A DNA stretch of 64,000 nt, from contig NZ_JALEGV010000040.1 in assembly GCF_022763245.1 (NCBI RefSeq), positions 1 through 64,000 of the forward strand. Direction: 5' to 3'. The translations under genes were made by a program, and so were the position numbers. This stretch comes from Oricola sp. Lineage in GTDB: Bacteria; Pseudomonadota; Alphaproteobacteria; Rhizobiales; Rhizobiaceae. Shown here one piece after another: positions 1-8,528 of this stretch. The notes under the pieces are model-generated. The model did no database searches. It saw only the letters and a program-made list of their open reading frames with translations, and was not told the DNA's origin. Position 1 is the stretch's first letter. Every line of letters begins with the position of its first letter.

Positions 1-92
1 ACGCGTCTTCACCAGTTGCTCAACCCGCGCCCTACGGCGTAACAGAAACGGACGAGGCTCTAATCGCCGCTGGATGAAAGTTCAGTGGCAGG

Positions 93-545
93 TCAATATC
101 GACCGATCTTACTCCGGCACGATTCATTTGCAATAAATTCAGATTTCTGACCCGATTCATTCTCTTCTAGACTTCTAGCTCTGTATTTTTTTCTATTAAT
201 GCGTTCATCTGAACGCTCGCTTTTAAATTGATCCGACCCGCTTATTGCAGAGTTCAAGACTAAAGCGAAAAATATTGCAGCGAGAAACTGGAACACCCAA
301 CTTGGAACCTTTTCCAGCAAATCACTTTTCGAATGTAAGTTCCCTCCAAAAAAGCCGGTGCTGAGCGCGGCGAACAGTAATAATATGACCCCGATAAGTT
401 TGTTAACGTTGTCTGCCCCCTCTACAAAGGATTCCAACCGTCTGAATTTTCGCAAAATTTTCGGAATTGTTTTCCAATCCAAGCGTGCAGTTCGTAACAC
501 TGCAGCTATGAGAACGATCAGAACAAGGAAATAGAGAGCGTTCAT
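93..545 (-). CDS. Small membrane protein, unknown function
   Basis: 150-residue protein that I do not recognise. It begins with a hydrophobic helix (about residues 3-17), has a second hydrophobic stretch near 50-68 and a third near 82-100, then a long charged, Lys/Arg/Glu/Ser-rich tail from about 105. This reads as a two- or three-pass inner-membrane protein with a cytoplasmic tail. It follows another small membrane protein (573-932) on the same strand, with a hairpin between them, so the two may be expressed separately. It sits at the outer edge of the mobile island, next to an integrase module. No catalytic motif is visible. Confidence 0.5.
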   Translation of the reverse strand: MNALYFLVLIVLIAAVLRTARLDWKTIPKILRKFRRLESFVEGADNVNKLIGVILLLFAALSTGFFGGNLHSKSDLLEKVPSWVFQFLAAIFFALVLNSAISGSDQFKSERSDERINRKKYRARSLEENESGQKSEFIANESCRSKIGRY

Positions 546-554
546 AATACGAAA

Positions 555-570
555 GAGGCCCGAAGGCCTC
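555..570 (-). terminator. Hairpin between two small membrane-protein genes
   Basis: Perfect 6-bp stem (gaggcc/ggcctc) with a 4-base loop. On the minus strand it is followed by a short T run. It lies just past the stop of the 573-932 gene and before the start of the 93-545 gene, so it probably ends or attenuates transcription of the upstream gene. Confidence 0.4.
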
Positions 571-572
571 CG

Positions 573-932
573 TCAATTGAGAGTTTTGCGCGTCAGCCAA
601 CCAAGCCACATCAGCATGACATTGTTGATCACTATCAGCAACAAAACTGGAGTGCCAGCAGATTCAGTTTGCGACAAATGCGTGATCAATGCCCAAATCA
701 ACAAGAGGTAGAGCACCGTTTGAACTGCGTTCAGAACAAGTCGCATTTTGAGCTCAGCCGTGTTTTCAGTATTGCCTTCAGCACACATGCGTATCTCCGC
801 CCCTGTGATCCCCGAGGCGCAGGAGGGCGAAAGCCCTTGCGCCCCGGCAGCGCCGGAGGACAAACGTTGATGATGTTTCGGAATTTCTTCCTTTAGCTTA
901 TATTCAGGGGCACGAATATTTTCTGACATCAT
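573..932 (-). CDS. Small two-helix membrane protein, unknown function
   Basis: 119 residues, unrecognised. The N-terminal half is polar and of low complexity. The C-terminal half (about 62-119) carries two hydrophobic segments, around residues 66-85 and 95-113. The product is probably a two-pass inner-membrane protein with its N-terminus in the cytoplasm. The second codon is also ATG, and an internal start near the first helix cannot be excluded. It lies in the same direction as the integrase-linked genes at 967-2138 and may share their transcript. Confidence 0.4.
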   Translation of the reverse strand: MMSENIRAPEYKLKEEIPKHHQRLSSGAAGAQGLSPSCASGITGAEIRMCAEGNTENTAELKMRLVLNAVQTVLYLLLIWALITHLSQTESAGTPVLLLIVINNVMLMWLGWLTRKTLN

Positions 933-966
933 TCTTACGCCCGTAAAGCGCGAACGATCGGTGTTT

Positions 967-1269
967 TCACCAGAACACCACCAATTCCAGATATTCGGTG
1001 TTGGTGGACGGTCGGAGCGGATCCGGTTCGTGATAGGCCGGACGCCAGACGACGCGGAAGTCCTCCTGTTCCAGCCATTTCTCCAGCTTGCGTGCGGCGT
1101 CAGTTTCGGTCAAGTCGAACGGATTAACCTGGATAATCCGATAGCTGCGAAAGCCCGCTTTGGCGCGTTCCAGGAGCGCGGTGGAGACGGTTTCAATGTC
1201 GAAGAGTTCTTCCGCGTAGGATTGGCGGGCTTTGGCGGTGACCGCATAAGTGGATTCGGCGCGCGTCAT
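967..1269 (-). CDS. Hypothetical protein coupled to integrase
   Basis: 100 residues, unrecognised. The ATG overlaps the integrase stop by the four-base ATGA junction (1266-1269), so translation is probably coupled to the recombinase. The sequence is mixed charged and aromatic, ends in a hydrophobic strand-like segment, and has no membrane helix or metal-binding motif. Small partners encoded directly behind integrases are often recombination directionality factors or DNA-binding accessories, but no helix-turn-helix is visible, so that role is only suggested by position. Confidence 0.5.
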   Translation of the reverse strand: MTRAESTYAVTAKARQSYAEELFDIETVSTALLERAKAGFRSYRIIQVNPFDLTETDAARKLEKWLEQEDFRVVWRPAYHEPDPLRPSTNTEYLELVVFW

Positions 1270-2138
1270 GAAAGAGCCCTCCCCAGATAGGTATCAGTCA
1301 CTTCTAGGCGTCCGTGGCCGAGTTCACCGGAGATCTGGCGGCGAGCCGCCCGATCGGCCTGGCGCTCCTGGGCTGTCATCTCCTGCCAGCGCTTGCCGCC
1401 GTTCAAGGGGCATTGCATGCCTGTCAACGCCTCATAGCGATGCTGGGCATAGGCGTGACGAAACCCATGGGTGTTGCGCATCCCGGCATTCAAGGTCTGG
1501 TATTCATAGCGCTTCAGTTGTTCGGCATAGGTCAGGTTAGCCGGAATCAGCGAACCGCCCTTGGCCACGCGGGAAACCCGCTGAAGCACCCTGCGCTGCA
1601 TGTCGGTCGTGATGGGGATAGTGCGAGGGCGGCCGCCCTTCGTCCAACTGGCCTTGAGCGCAATGTGATCATTGCGCAGGGCAACGTCCGGCCTGAATTT
1701 CATGGCTTCCTCACGCCGGAGCCCAAAGCTGGCCTGGAGCAGAATCGCCGCCCGGATATGGGCGCAGGGTATCTTGCGGTACTTCTCCAGCTTGAAGGTC
1801 TTCGCCCGGTTAATGTCGGCGCCGGTGCGCGCGGCAACACCATAGTCGGCATTGTCGCGGGAAATGACCGATCGTTTGTCGACCTTTTCCGCCCACCACC
1901 TGAGCCAGGTCAGGCGGTTGCGGATCGTTGCGTCATCCAGATCGCTCCCCTGCCATTTCTCAATCAGGGCGGCGACATGTTTCGGTTTGATCGAGCGGGT
2001 GCTCGGGAGTTTGTAGCCGAGGCTGTCAAGCTCCCCGGCGATCGCGGTCAGGCCGCGTTGGCGGTTTTTCTGGGTGCCATAAGAACCGTCGCGGTTGCGA
2101 CGGCACAATTGGACCAGGTCCATGGTCAGATTGTCCAT
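1266..2138 (-). CDS. Tyrosine recombinase (phage/ICE integrase, SAM-like N domain)
   Basis: 290-residue site-specific recombinase. The N-terminal ~110 residues form the SAM-like core-binding domain typical of the short 'Integrase_1' family found in integrative elements. The catalytic domain follows. The first Arg is in FGLRREEAMK, the Lys in TKGGRPRTIP, the His-x-x-Arg box in HGFRHAYAQH, the second His in ELGHGR, and the nucleophile Tyr in TDTYLG near the C-terminus. All catalytic positions look intact. It is translationally coupled to the downstream 100-residue gene. Two large palindromes lie upstream. It is the first of three recombinases in the island, so its own attachment site is probably not the tRNA-Lys site beside the third. 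Confidence 0.85.
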   Translation of the reverse strand: MDNLTMDLVQLCRRNRDGSYGTQKNRQRGLTAIAGELDSLGYKLPSTRSIKPKHVAALIEKWQGSDLDDATIRNRLTWLRWWAEKVDKRSVISRDNADYGVAARTGADINRAKTFKLEKYRKIPCAHIRAAILLQASFGLRREEAMKFRPDVALRNDHIALKASWTKGGRPRTIPITTDMQRRVLQRVSRVAKGGSLIPANLTYAEQLKRYEYQTLNAGMRNTHGFRHAYAQHRYEALTGMQCPLNGGKRWQEMTAQERQADRAARRQISGELGHGRLEVTDTYLGRALS

Positions 2139-2603
2139 CTTGCTCTCTTTCCTGTTTCAAGGTTGGTGAGTGTTGATGGCCGTTGCCTGTCCGTAGATCA
2201 GGACAACCCGCGGAGATGGCCCGCGGCACTGGCCGAGGACTTGAACTGAACTCCTTTCATTGCGGTAAGAGCCTCCCTGAACCGGCCGGGTGACCGGTCA
2301 TATTGGCTTGCCCGAATGGGCATCCGGTGTGGGAACCTGTGGGTTCGGGACACCGGGGGTGCCGCTTGCTGGCGGCGCGCGTGATTTCCGAGCAATCATG
2401 TTGCTCTCCTTTCGTGAGGTGAAACGGGATGGGAGATTGATCAGGCTTGGTGCGTGATCCGAGATGAATTTTCGCGAACAGTTTGACCTGGCGCCAGTAA
2501 AAAACGGCGGAAATGATTGTGGCGCAGGTGGGTGTCACCTCCACAGTCACGCGGTGGTCACGTGTTATCCCTTCCGGGGAAACGCTCTGAGCGGTGTCAA
2601 ACA

Positions 2604-2647
2604 GCAGAGCCGTCACTCCCCAATAGATAGGGGAGTGACGGCTCTGC
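2604..2647. repeat. 18-bp perfect inverted repeat
   Basis: Two perfect 18-base arms (2604-2621 and 2630-2647) separated by 8 bases. The arms are GC-rich and no T run follows, so this is not a classic terminator. It may be a recombinase- or replication-protein-binding site, or a cruciform. Confidence 0.7.
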
Positions 2648-2658
2648 CGGCGCCCCGG

Positions 2659-2678
2659 GTTGTCGGACGTCCGACAAC
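2659..2678. promoter_or_regulatory. 20-bp perfect palindrome, operator-like
   Basis: The sequence gttgtcggacgtccgacaac equals its own reverse complement. It lies 11 bp from the 18-bp hairpin in a gene-free stretch. A dyad of this length without a loop is typical of a dimeric regulator or recombinase site. The protein that binds it is unknown. Confidence 0.5.
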
Positions 2679-2971
2679 AGATCACCCGGCACCTCGTGTT
2701 GGTCGCGGCGGCTACACTAAGCGCCCATGACAGCATCTGGCGATGACGCGGGAGAGGATGACCTGCCACCGACAACCCGCTAGTCGTTTGCCGCCGCTAC
2801 GCGGTCTCCCGAGCAAAGACTGGCAGAACGCCCGCTCATGGCAGGTCGTGTCCCGCTCAACATCACCAGATTGTGTGGGAGGGCGCTTCACGGCACCCTG
2901 GCCGCCCGTTACTCGGTGGCGGGTCCGGGGCGCGAATGCGGTGCCGCTGGCAAGTCCACTATGCAAAGAAA

Positions 2972-2997
2972 CAGCCGCTCCGTTGCCGGAGCGGCTG
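2972..2997 (-). terminator. Rho-independent terminator of beta-barrel gene
   Basis: 10-bp perfect GC-rich stem (cagccgctcc/ggagcggctg) with a 6-base loop. Read on the minus strand it is followed by TTTCTTT, 16 bases past the stop of the 3013-3663 gene. Confidence 0.75.
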
Positions 2998-3012
2998 CTG
3001 GATTGCCTGCTG

Positions 3013-3663
3013 TCAGAATGCAATCCGCAGGTAACCGGTGGCCATGCCGTAGTCGAACTCCGTATCTGGCGTGTCGCCGGTGGAGCGGCCGTACTCACCA
3101 CGCACGCCGATTTCGGCTCGCTCGTTCCAGAAGTTCAGGCCGAGATCTGCACCCCCGAAGTAGGCATTCGTGCGGGTGGTGTCGGATGCGGGAACGCCCG
3201 AATAGCTCGTATCGCCCTCAATCCGGCGATAGCCTGCAAACGGCGCGAAGGTCAGCGCGCCCATATGGGCGCGTGCCTGCACATAGCCGCCAACCGTCCA
3301 GATCGAGGTATCGGAGGTGCCGCCAGGACCAGCGAAGATGGTCTCCTGCACGCCGCCCAGACTGGTGAAGCCGGTGACGCCGCCGCACAGGTCGAGCCAG
3401 CCAGCAGAGCCCGTGCCATCCGTACACAGACCAAGATTGCCGGAGATACCCCAATAGGTATTCGCGATGGCGTCGGAGAGCGTGCCGTCATCCAGATAAA
3501 GCAGGAACGCAGACGGGCCAGCCAATGCATCCAGATAGAATGCCCGGTCAATCCGCTCATTGAGTTCCGCCTCCGGCGGGCTGTCGTACACATCTGCGGC
3601 ATGCGCAGTGGCTGACATGAGCAAAGCCGCCGCAGCGGCCAATATCGGTGTGATCGATTTCAT
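3013..3663 (-). CDS. Outer-membrane beta-barrel protein
   Basis: 216 residues. A clear Sec signal peptide (residues 1-22, cleavage after the Ala-His-Ala motif) is followed by alternating hydrophobic/polar strands rich in Gly, Tyr and Trp. The protein ends in Phe within a final strand (GYLRIAF), the usual recognition signal for the BAM complex. It is therefore a small outer-membrane barrel of about eight strands. No ligand can be named. It has its own terminator downstream. As cargo of an island carrying defence genes it could alter surface or phage-receptor properties, but that is speculation. Confidence 0.7.
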   Translation of the reverse strand: MKSITPILAAAAALLMSATAHAADVYDSPPEAELNERIDRAFYLDALAGPSAFLLYLDDGTLSDAIANTYWGISGNLGLCTDGTGSAGWLDLCGGVTGFTSLGGVQETIFAGPGGTSDTSIWTVGGYVQARAHMGALTFAPFAGYRRIEGDTSYSGVPASDTTRTNAYFGGADLGLNFWNERAEIGVRGEYGRSTGDTPDTEFDYGMATGYLRIAF

Positions 3664-3690
3664 GTTTTCTTCCTAGGAAAGGTTGAAGAA

Positions 3691-3851
3691 CACGAAACAC
3701 TATTGCCAATTTTGTTTATCCATCTGGCTTATCTGTGTTTTAATGACTTGAATAGGCTTTCCGGCTCCGCTATGCCGGATGCGCACCTGCCGCTAAAGCG
3801 CTGAATCGGCAGGTGTTTTTCACCGCACGAAACACAATTGGCAATTCTGTT
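3691..3851. repeat. Pair of 26-bp direct repeats
   Basis: Two 26-base copies, 3691-3716 and 3826-3851, share 23 bases. Each has the near-palindromic core attg(c/g)caat. They lie 135 bp apart, with a terminator hairpin between them, just upstream of a stand-alone tyrosine recombinase. They could be its binding sites or the edges of a small inserted segment. Confidence 0.55.
3784..3820 (+). terminator. Plus-strand terminator-like hairpin
   Basis: 9-bp stem (cacctgccg/cggcaggtg), 14-base loop and a run of five T. No plus-strand gene is visible immediately upstream, so it may end a small RNA or read-through transcript, or insulate the recombinase gene at 3902. Confidence 0.5.
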
Positions 3852-3901
3852 GCAGCTCAGCCACATCTGACGCTGCGGCAGCGGAGTGCGAGGTGCGGTC
3901 A

Positions 3902-4528
3902 ATGAATAAGAAAAAGGGTACACCCATCAGCCGAACAGGAATGCCATACATCCAGCTGTATGATGAACGGAGCCAACGGCTCTATATCAATGAAGACGAG
4001 CGGCTGCGGTTCCTCCATGCCGCGGAAAAAGCGCCGGGTGTGGATTGCACCCTGGCCATGACCTTACTCTATACCGGTTGCCGGATTTCCGAGGCGTTGG
4101 CATTAACGGTGGATTCCGTTCAGCTGAAGCCGGGGCTGGTCACGATCCGCACATTGAAGAAGCGCGGCCCCCGCGTGCATATTCGGCAGGTGCCCATTCC
4201 GCCCGGGCTGGCGTACCTTTTGCAGTGCCACCATCCGTTTCACGCAATCAACGCTCAGGGTCGGGCCAATCAGGTGCTGCTGTGGCCAATCAGCCGGTCT
4301 ACCGCGTGGCGGCGCATCTCTAACTTGATGGACGCGGCGGGCATTGTGGGTGTTCAGGCCACGCCGAAGGGATTGCGGCATGGTTTCGGGGTGCACTGCG
4401 TCCTGCGCGGTGTGCAGCTCAACATGTTGCAGAAATGGATGGGACACGCCTCAATCGGTGTGACAGCCGGTTACGCCAACGCCAGCGGACCGGAGGAGTT
4501 TGCAGTCTGTGCGCGGACTTGGGATTGA
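3902..4528 (+). CDS. Stand-alone tyrosine recombinase catalytic domain
   Basis: 208 residues, essentially only the catalytic domain of a XerC/D-like recombinase. Visible positions are the first Arg in YTGCRISEAL, the Lys region in LKKRGPRVHIRQ, the box II Arg in KGLRHGFG, the second His in WMGHASIG, and the Tyr nucleophile in TAGYANA. The usual His of box II is Lys, a common variant in short integrases of plasmids and integrative elements. The start is taken at 3902, where GAGG lies about nine bases upstream; a GTG three codons earlier is an alternative. The lack of an N-terminal arm domain suggests it recognises a simple core site, perhaps the 26-bp repeats just upstream. Confidence 0.8.
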   Translation: MNKKKGTPISRTGMPYIQLYDERSQRLYINEDERLRFLHAAEKAPGVDCTLAMTLLYTGCRISEALALTVDSVQLKPGLVTIRTLKKRGPRVHIRQVPIPPGLAYLLQCHHPFHAINAQGRANQVLLWPISRSTAWRRISNLMDAAGIVGVQATPKGLRHGFGVHCVLRGVQLNMLQKWMGHASIGVTAGYANASGPEEFAVCARTWD

Positions 4529-4601
4529 AGCGTGATCAAGGCCACGTGTTTGCGAACACAGAGGGAACAATGGAGAGCGTTAATTAAAGAATCAGCCCCA
4601 G

Positions 4602-4630
4602 ATTTAATTAGCGGCAGGCGCTAATTAAAT
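4602..4630. terminator. 12-bp perfect inverted repeat between convergent genes
   Basis: The arms atttaattagcg and cgctaattaaat are separated by gcagg. The repeat lies between the stop of the recombinase and the stop of the long conflict protein. It is AT-rich with T/A flanks on both sides, so it is most simply a bidirectional terminator; a protein-binding site is possible. Confidence 0.45.
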
Positions 4631-4658
4631 TTGCAGGGCTAAAACACCAATGCCTTTT

Positions 4659-7600
4659 TTAGATCAGGTAGAAATGCCCTCTAAGCCAGTCTTCAAGATA
4701 GGAACTTGCCTGAGGGGTGGAGTACAGCCGGATCCGCAATAATTCGGTCCCCTGCGCGATCTTATGGTGAGACGACAACATCCGATAGAGGCGCTCCAAT
4801 ACTCGCCCGGAGTATTTCATCTTTTCAATTCGCTCTATCTCAAGTCGCCAGGCGAGACGGAGAAACGCTAAGGCGACCCGAAAATGCGATCCGAAATCAG
4901 CGGTTTCATTTCCAAGAAAAGTCAATGCGGCATCGAACAACACCGACTTTTCGGGAATGCCCCCCTCCGCTATCGCCGCCAGAACATCGGGCGACAAGGA
5001 TATGTGGCCGTGGCGTATTTGAGCGAGTTTGGCCGAATCCATTGCATAGTCGGTTAGCGACAGCACACCCGTTTCGTGGCCGTACATCAAAATAGCTTGT
5101 AGCCACGCTGACCGCGCGTTTTCCGGATCGAGAACCCGGAAGAGTTGGCGCGAACCGAGGTCTTCACTCACGAACAAGAGGCCATGACGTTTGGCAACGG
5201 TGAACGGGCCGAGGGCCGATTCATCTAGTTCCTCAAAAACAGCCGCAATCTCGCTGTCATCCATAGTCGGCAAGACAAACGGTTCGGCGGTAAAATGCTG
5301 CTGGATGTAGGCAAGATTGCCCTCAATTCGAGCCACACGCGCATTGAGCTCGTCGGCCGAGGTCTGGACACGGAGATAACGTCCGTCCTGGTAACTCAGA
5401 CTGAGTTGCTCGCCATGCCCAGCTTCATTCCGCACGATTTCGAGCAGGTGAACCAGCTCATCAATTGTGGTCTGACATATGATTAAAGAGCCCAGAATTT
5501 GGCGAAGCTGATCGGCAATTCCCAGTTCAGCGACAGTCCAAGCCGTATAGGTATCGAATATGGCGCCAGTCGCGGAGTTTTCTCTGAGAGTCTGTAGAGC
5601 TTGCTCACGTTCTTCGATATTGCCCAGACACGTGCGGATACCTTGCCCCTCGGCAATCAAATGCCCAGCATACTCGATACAAGAACCACCCCCGAATTCC
5701 GAGGCCATCGAGAGCGGGAGGTGGCCTTTATAGTACTCATTGTCGATGCGTTCGATATGCTCCGATCTGGTGCGAACAGAGTCCAATAGCGGCTGCATGT
5801 CGTTGTTTTCTATCTGGACGGGTCTTATCGCATTCTGAGGGCCGAAATCGCGACCGAGATTTCCCAAGAAGGCGTCATTCAGCGCGAGATACTTGTGCCG
5901 AACGGATCGAACCGTCCATGTTTCCTTGTTTCCGGCAGAATCCTGGACCTCGACGGACGAACCCAGCTCGGCGCCCAGCAATTGGCCATAATAGTGGTGA
6001 TCTGGAGGGTAATGATTGGGGATGGATGAATTCGGGTCGGCTTCAAGAATGAATTCCTGGATTGCCTTGTCAGGGCCTTCGATTTTGACCTGAAAATCGA
6101 TCTTTACGTCTTCTGCCGAAAGCACGTCGTCCGGCACGCTGTGATCATGGATCAGCATGGCGCTCAAGCTCAGCATAACATCGAAATTTTTCGCGTTGAC
6201 CTGGGCAATCCGGTAGGCCGTCTCCAAAGCGGCCTTGTCCTGAAGACGCTGGGCACGCATGCGGGCCAGCGTGATCAGCGAGGTCGGCTTGCCAGTCAGC
6301 TTGCCCAGGTCGATTCCCGCCAACAGTTCGATCGCGCCATCGTCTTGGCCGTTGCGGCGCAGCGCGCCGATTTGCATCAGGATCGTGTCAGCATTCGTAG
6401 GATCATGTGCCAAGCTCTGTTTCGCGATTTCAATCGCGCGCGGTAAGTCGCGAATGTTGTACGCAATTGCCGCCAACAAATCGGAGTACGCCGGATCATC
6501 GCCGAGAGCGTCACAGGCGGAGGTATAAAACGCGAGCTCCGTTTCATCCAATTTGATGTAGGTATAAGCTTGTAGCAGGAGCCGTAGCTCGCTACTCGGC
6601 GTGTCTGGCGCTGTTATATCTTTCAGCGCAGCTATTATCGTTTGGTGATCGCCACGAGAGGCCGCCTCTCTCGCCAGCATGATGCGAGATGCGGAGTGCA
6701 TCCCCTCGATGTGGTCGATTAGAGCCTGGTAGATTTCCTCCAAGTGTTCGAAATGGCCCACAACGCGCGCCAAGTTCAGGGCGCTGTGGAGGAGCTCCAT
6801 GTTATCGGGGTTAGCCCCCACGAGATCACCCATCTTCTCAGAAGCCGCATCAGCGCCTCCCGTGTGCGCTTCCGCAAGAAGACACATGCCTTCCAAAGCA
6901 ACTTGCTCCGAATTCTCAAATGCGGAGAGGTCCGCGGAAGCGAGAAGCGTCAACACATCCGCCCAGCGATCTTTGTTCAGAAACACCTGAACAAGGCCGA
7001 AAATCCGATCGCGCTCACTCCCTATCGCCGGGGCAAATTTTTCAGCGCTCTCCACATCATCTTCAGTGAGCGCGATGTAGAATGCAGCCGACTGCAGCGC
7101 CGGATGTTCGGGTAAGGCTGCGAGCGCTTGATCCAAAACCTTCTTTGCGTCGGTCAGATTGCCGAGGAGACGCAGCCCCACCACGAGATTGTGCGCCATC
7201 GTGGCACGGCCACCGTCCCAGCTGTTCTCGGATGCAATGTCATGGTCGAGTTGCCGATTAAGCACCTCAACCGCTCCTTCGAGCGCTGCTCTTTGATCTG
7301 CCGAGCAATGCTCTGTTGTCTGTATTTCGTGGGCAATTTGATCAACTGTGGCTTCCGCTGAAAAACGCCGCAGAGCCTGATTGTCAGAGAACTTCGCGCT
7401 GCCATCATGCGCATAGCGCCACCACCGTTTGCTGTCGGCTGTGCGGATGAAATACATGCACTTGGCGGCTGCGATGTTGTCGTTATCGGGAATCTCATCC
7501 GCAGACTCGACAAGGTCTTCCTCGGAAACCTCCTTGTTCGCAGCTGCAAGCCAATACATTACGGCCAGACGTTCATTCGCGATATGTTTGGGGAAAGACT

Positions 7601-8528
7601 GGTTGGCGATCTTCCACGCCTCGTCGAAGTCATTTTTCAGCAGAAAGGCATGAATCTGCGATGCGATGCCATCAGGTGTCTCGGACTGGCTGGCATAGGC
7701 TTCAAGATGATGCTTGATCGCATTATCGAGGTCGTCGAGGAGCATGTGGCAAGCAGCCAGATTCGCATGCAATCGAAATCTGAGACGGCCATCCAGCTTC
7801 CCGTCGTTGCGCTCAGCAAGTTGCTCCAGGAGCATCAGCGCCGTGCGGGGCCTGCCATCGTTGATGAGATCGCGCAGACCATCGATCTGACCGTCGATTT
7901 CAGTCTTGAGCGATTGGGAGTCCGCAGTTGGAGCCGAAAGATTAGCAAAGCCCTCTTGAATAGCCGTCAGTATCGCCAGATTATGCTGACCAGCGTCATT
8001 CGAGATTGTATCGAGTTTTGCTTGGATCTGATCTTGCCCGTCCAGAACGGAAAGCAACTTGTTATCGGGATCAAAGGCACGGATCGCCCGGTCATGCTCT
8101 ATAATTCGGGCAGATAGGGTCTCCCACCCCCAATAGTGCGCTTCTATCTCCCTTCCGGCTTTTTGTTGCGCCAGCGCGAGCTTACTGGCGTAGGCCTGAA
8201 GCGAAGCATCATTCTTTGCGGTCGAAACTAAAATAAAGACATCAATCGCGGGATCGAGCCCGAGCGCACTTGTGAAGTCTGTTTCGAACTCCGGTTCAGA
8301 TACTTTCTTCCCGAATTCCTTCTGCTTGCACTGAATGCCGATCCGTCGCTCGCCTGTCGGCGTTTTTTCGCGGGCAATGACATCGATGCCGTCCTGTTTC
8401 TGCCCTTTGGTTCCCCACTCTTGCGCATTCGGATCCTGATAGATTTCCCCGAACAGGATTGCGGTGCATTGCTGGAACACCTTTTCGTCGGTCGGTGGTT
8501 GAATGCGAGCGGCGTCAGTCTGGGTCAT
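4659..8528 (-). CDS. REase-TPR-GreAB-C-PIN conflict system protein
   Basis: 1289 residues. Residues ~10-150 resemble a restriction-endonuclease-like (Mrr/PD-DExK) fold: Asp49 in DGIDV and Gln66-Cys67-Lys68 in GIQCKQ match the D...(E/Q)xK core. About 210-820 is an array of helical repeats of TPR type. About 825-910 resembles the C-terminal domain of transcript-cleavage factors GreA/GreB (GQLLGAELGSSVEV). About 985-1150 looks like a PIN nuclease with acidic residues Asp992, Glu1024 and Asp1123. This order matches the family I know as TPR-GreAB-C-PIN biological-conflict proteins, here with an added N-terminal nuclease. The expected role is phage or plasmid defence, with the TPR/GreAB-C part sensing perturbed transcription or acting as scaffold and the nucleases as effectors; this is inferred. 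It diverges from the ParB gene across a structured 386-bp region. Confidence 0.7.
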   Translation of the reverse strand: MTQTDAARIQPPTDEKVFQQCTAILFGEIYQDPNAQEWGTKGQKQDGIDVIAREKTPTGERRIGIQCKQKEFGKKVSEPEFETDFTSALGLDPAIDVFILVSTAKNDASLQAYASKLALAQQKAGREIEAHYWGWETLSARIIEHDRAIRAFDPDNKLLSVLDGQDQIQAKLDTISNDAGQHNLAILTAIQEGFANLSAPTADSQSLKTEIDGQIDGLRDLINDGRPRTALMLLEQLAERNDGKLDGRLRFRLHANLAACHMLLDDLDNAIKHHLEAYASQSETPDGIASQIHAFLLKNDFDEAWKIANQSFPKHIANERLAVMYWLAAANKEVSEEDLVESADEIPDNDNIAAAKCMYFIRTADSKRWWRYAHDGSAKFSDNQALRRFSAEATVDQIAHEIQTTEHCSADQRAALEGAVEVLNRQLDHDIASENSWDGGRATMAHNLVVGLRLLGNLTDAKKVLDQALAALPEHPALQSAAFYIALTEDDVESAEKFAPAIGSERDRIFGLVQVFLNKDRWADVLTLLASADLSAFENSEQVALEGMCLLAEAHTGGADAASEKMGDLVGANPDNMELLHSALNLARVVGHFEHLEEIYQALIDHIEGMHSASRIMLAREAASRGDHQTIIAALKDITAPDTPSSELRLLLQAYTYIKLDETELAFYTSACDALGDDPAYSDLLAAIAYNIRDLPRAIEIAKQSLAHDPTNADTILMQIGALRRNGQDDGAIELLAGIDLGKLTGKPTSLITLARMRAQRLQDKAALETAYRIAQVNAKNFDVMLSLSAMLIHDHSVPDDVLSAEDVKIDFQVKIEGPDKAIQEFILEADPNSSIPNHYPPDHHYYGQLLGAELGSSVEVQDSAGNKETWTVRSVRHKYLALNDAFLGNLGRDFGPQNAIRPVQIENNDMQPLLDSVRTRSEHIERIDNEYYKGHLPLSMASEFGGGSCIEYAGHLIAEGQGIRTCLGNIEEREQALQTLRENSATGAIFDTYTAWTVAELGIADQLRQILGSLIICQTTIDELVHLLEIVRNEAGHGEQLSLSYQDGRYLRVQTSADELNARVARIEGNLAYIQQHFTAEPFVLPTMDDSEIAAVFEELDESALGPFTVAKRHGLLFVSEDLGSRQLFRVLDPENARSAWLQAILMYGHETGVLSLTDYAMDSAKLAQIRHGHISLSPDVLAAIAEGGIPEKSVLFDAALTFLGNETADFGSHFRVALAFLRLAWRLEIERIEKMKYSGRVLERLYRMLSSHHKIAQGTELLRIRLYSTPQASSYLEDWLRGHFYLI

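Larger units (their letters stand above)
2139..3012. other. Gene-free stretch with palindromes
   Basis: No convincing gene is visible on either strand between the integrase and the beta-barrel gene. The open frames here have no homology-like motif or good ribosome site and conflict with each other. The stretch contains an 18-bp perfect hairpin, a 20-bp perfect palindrome and the terminator of the beta-barrel gene. Confidence 0.5.

Noticed and set aside
2257-2775. 172-codon minus-strand frame across the hairpin region
   Set aside because: It runs through both large palindromes, has no ribosome site and no recognisable segment, and conflicts with other frames of equal weakness.
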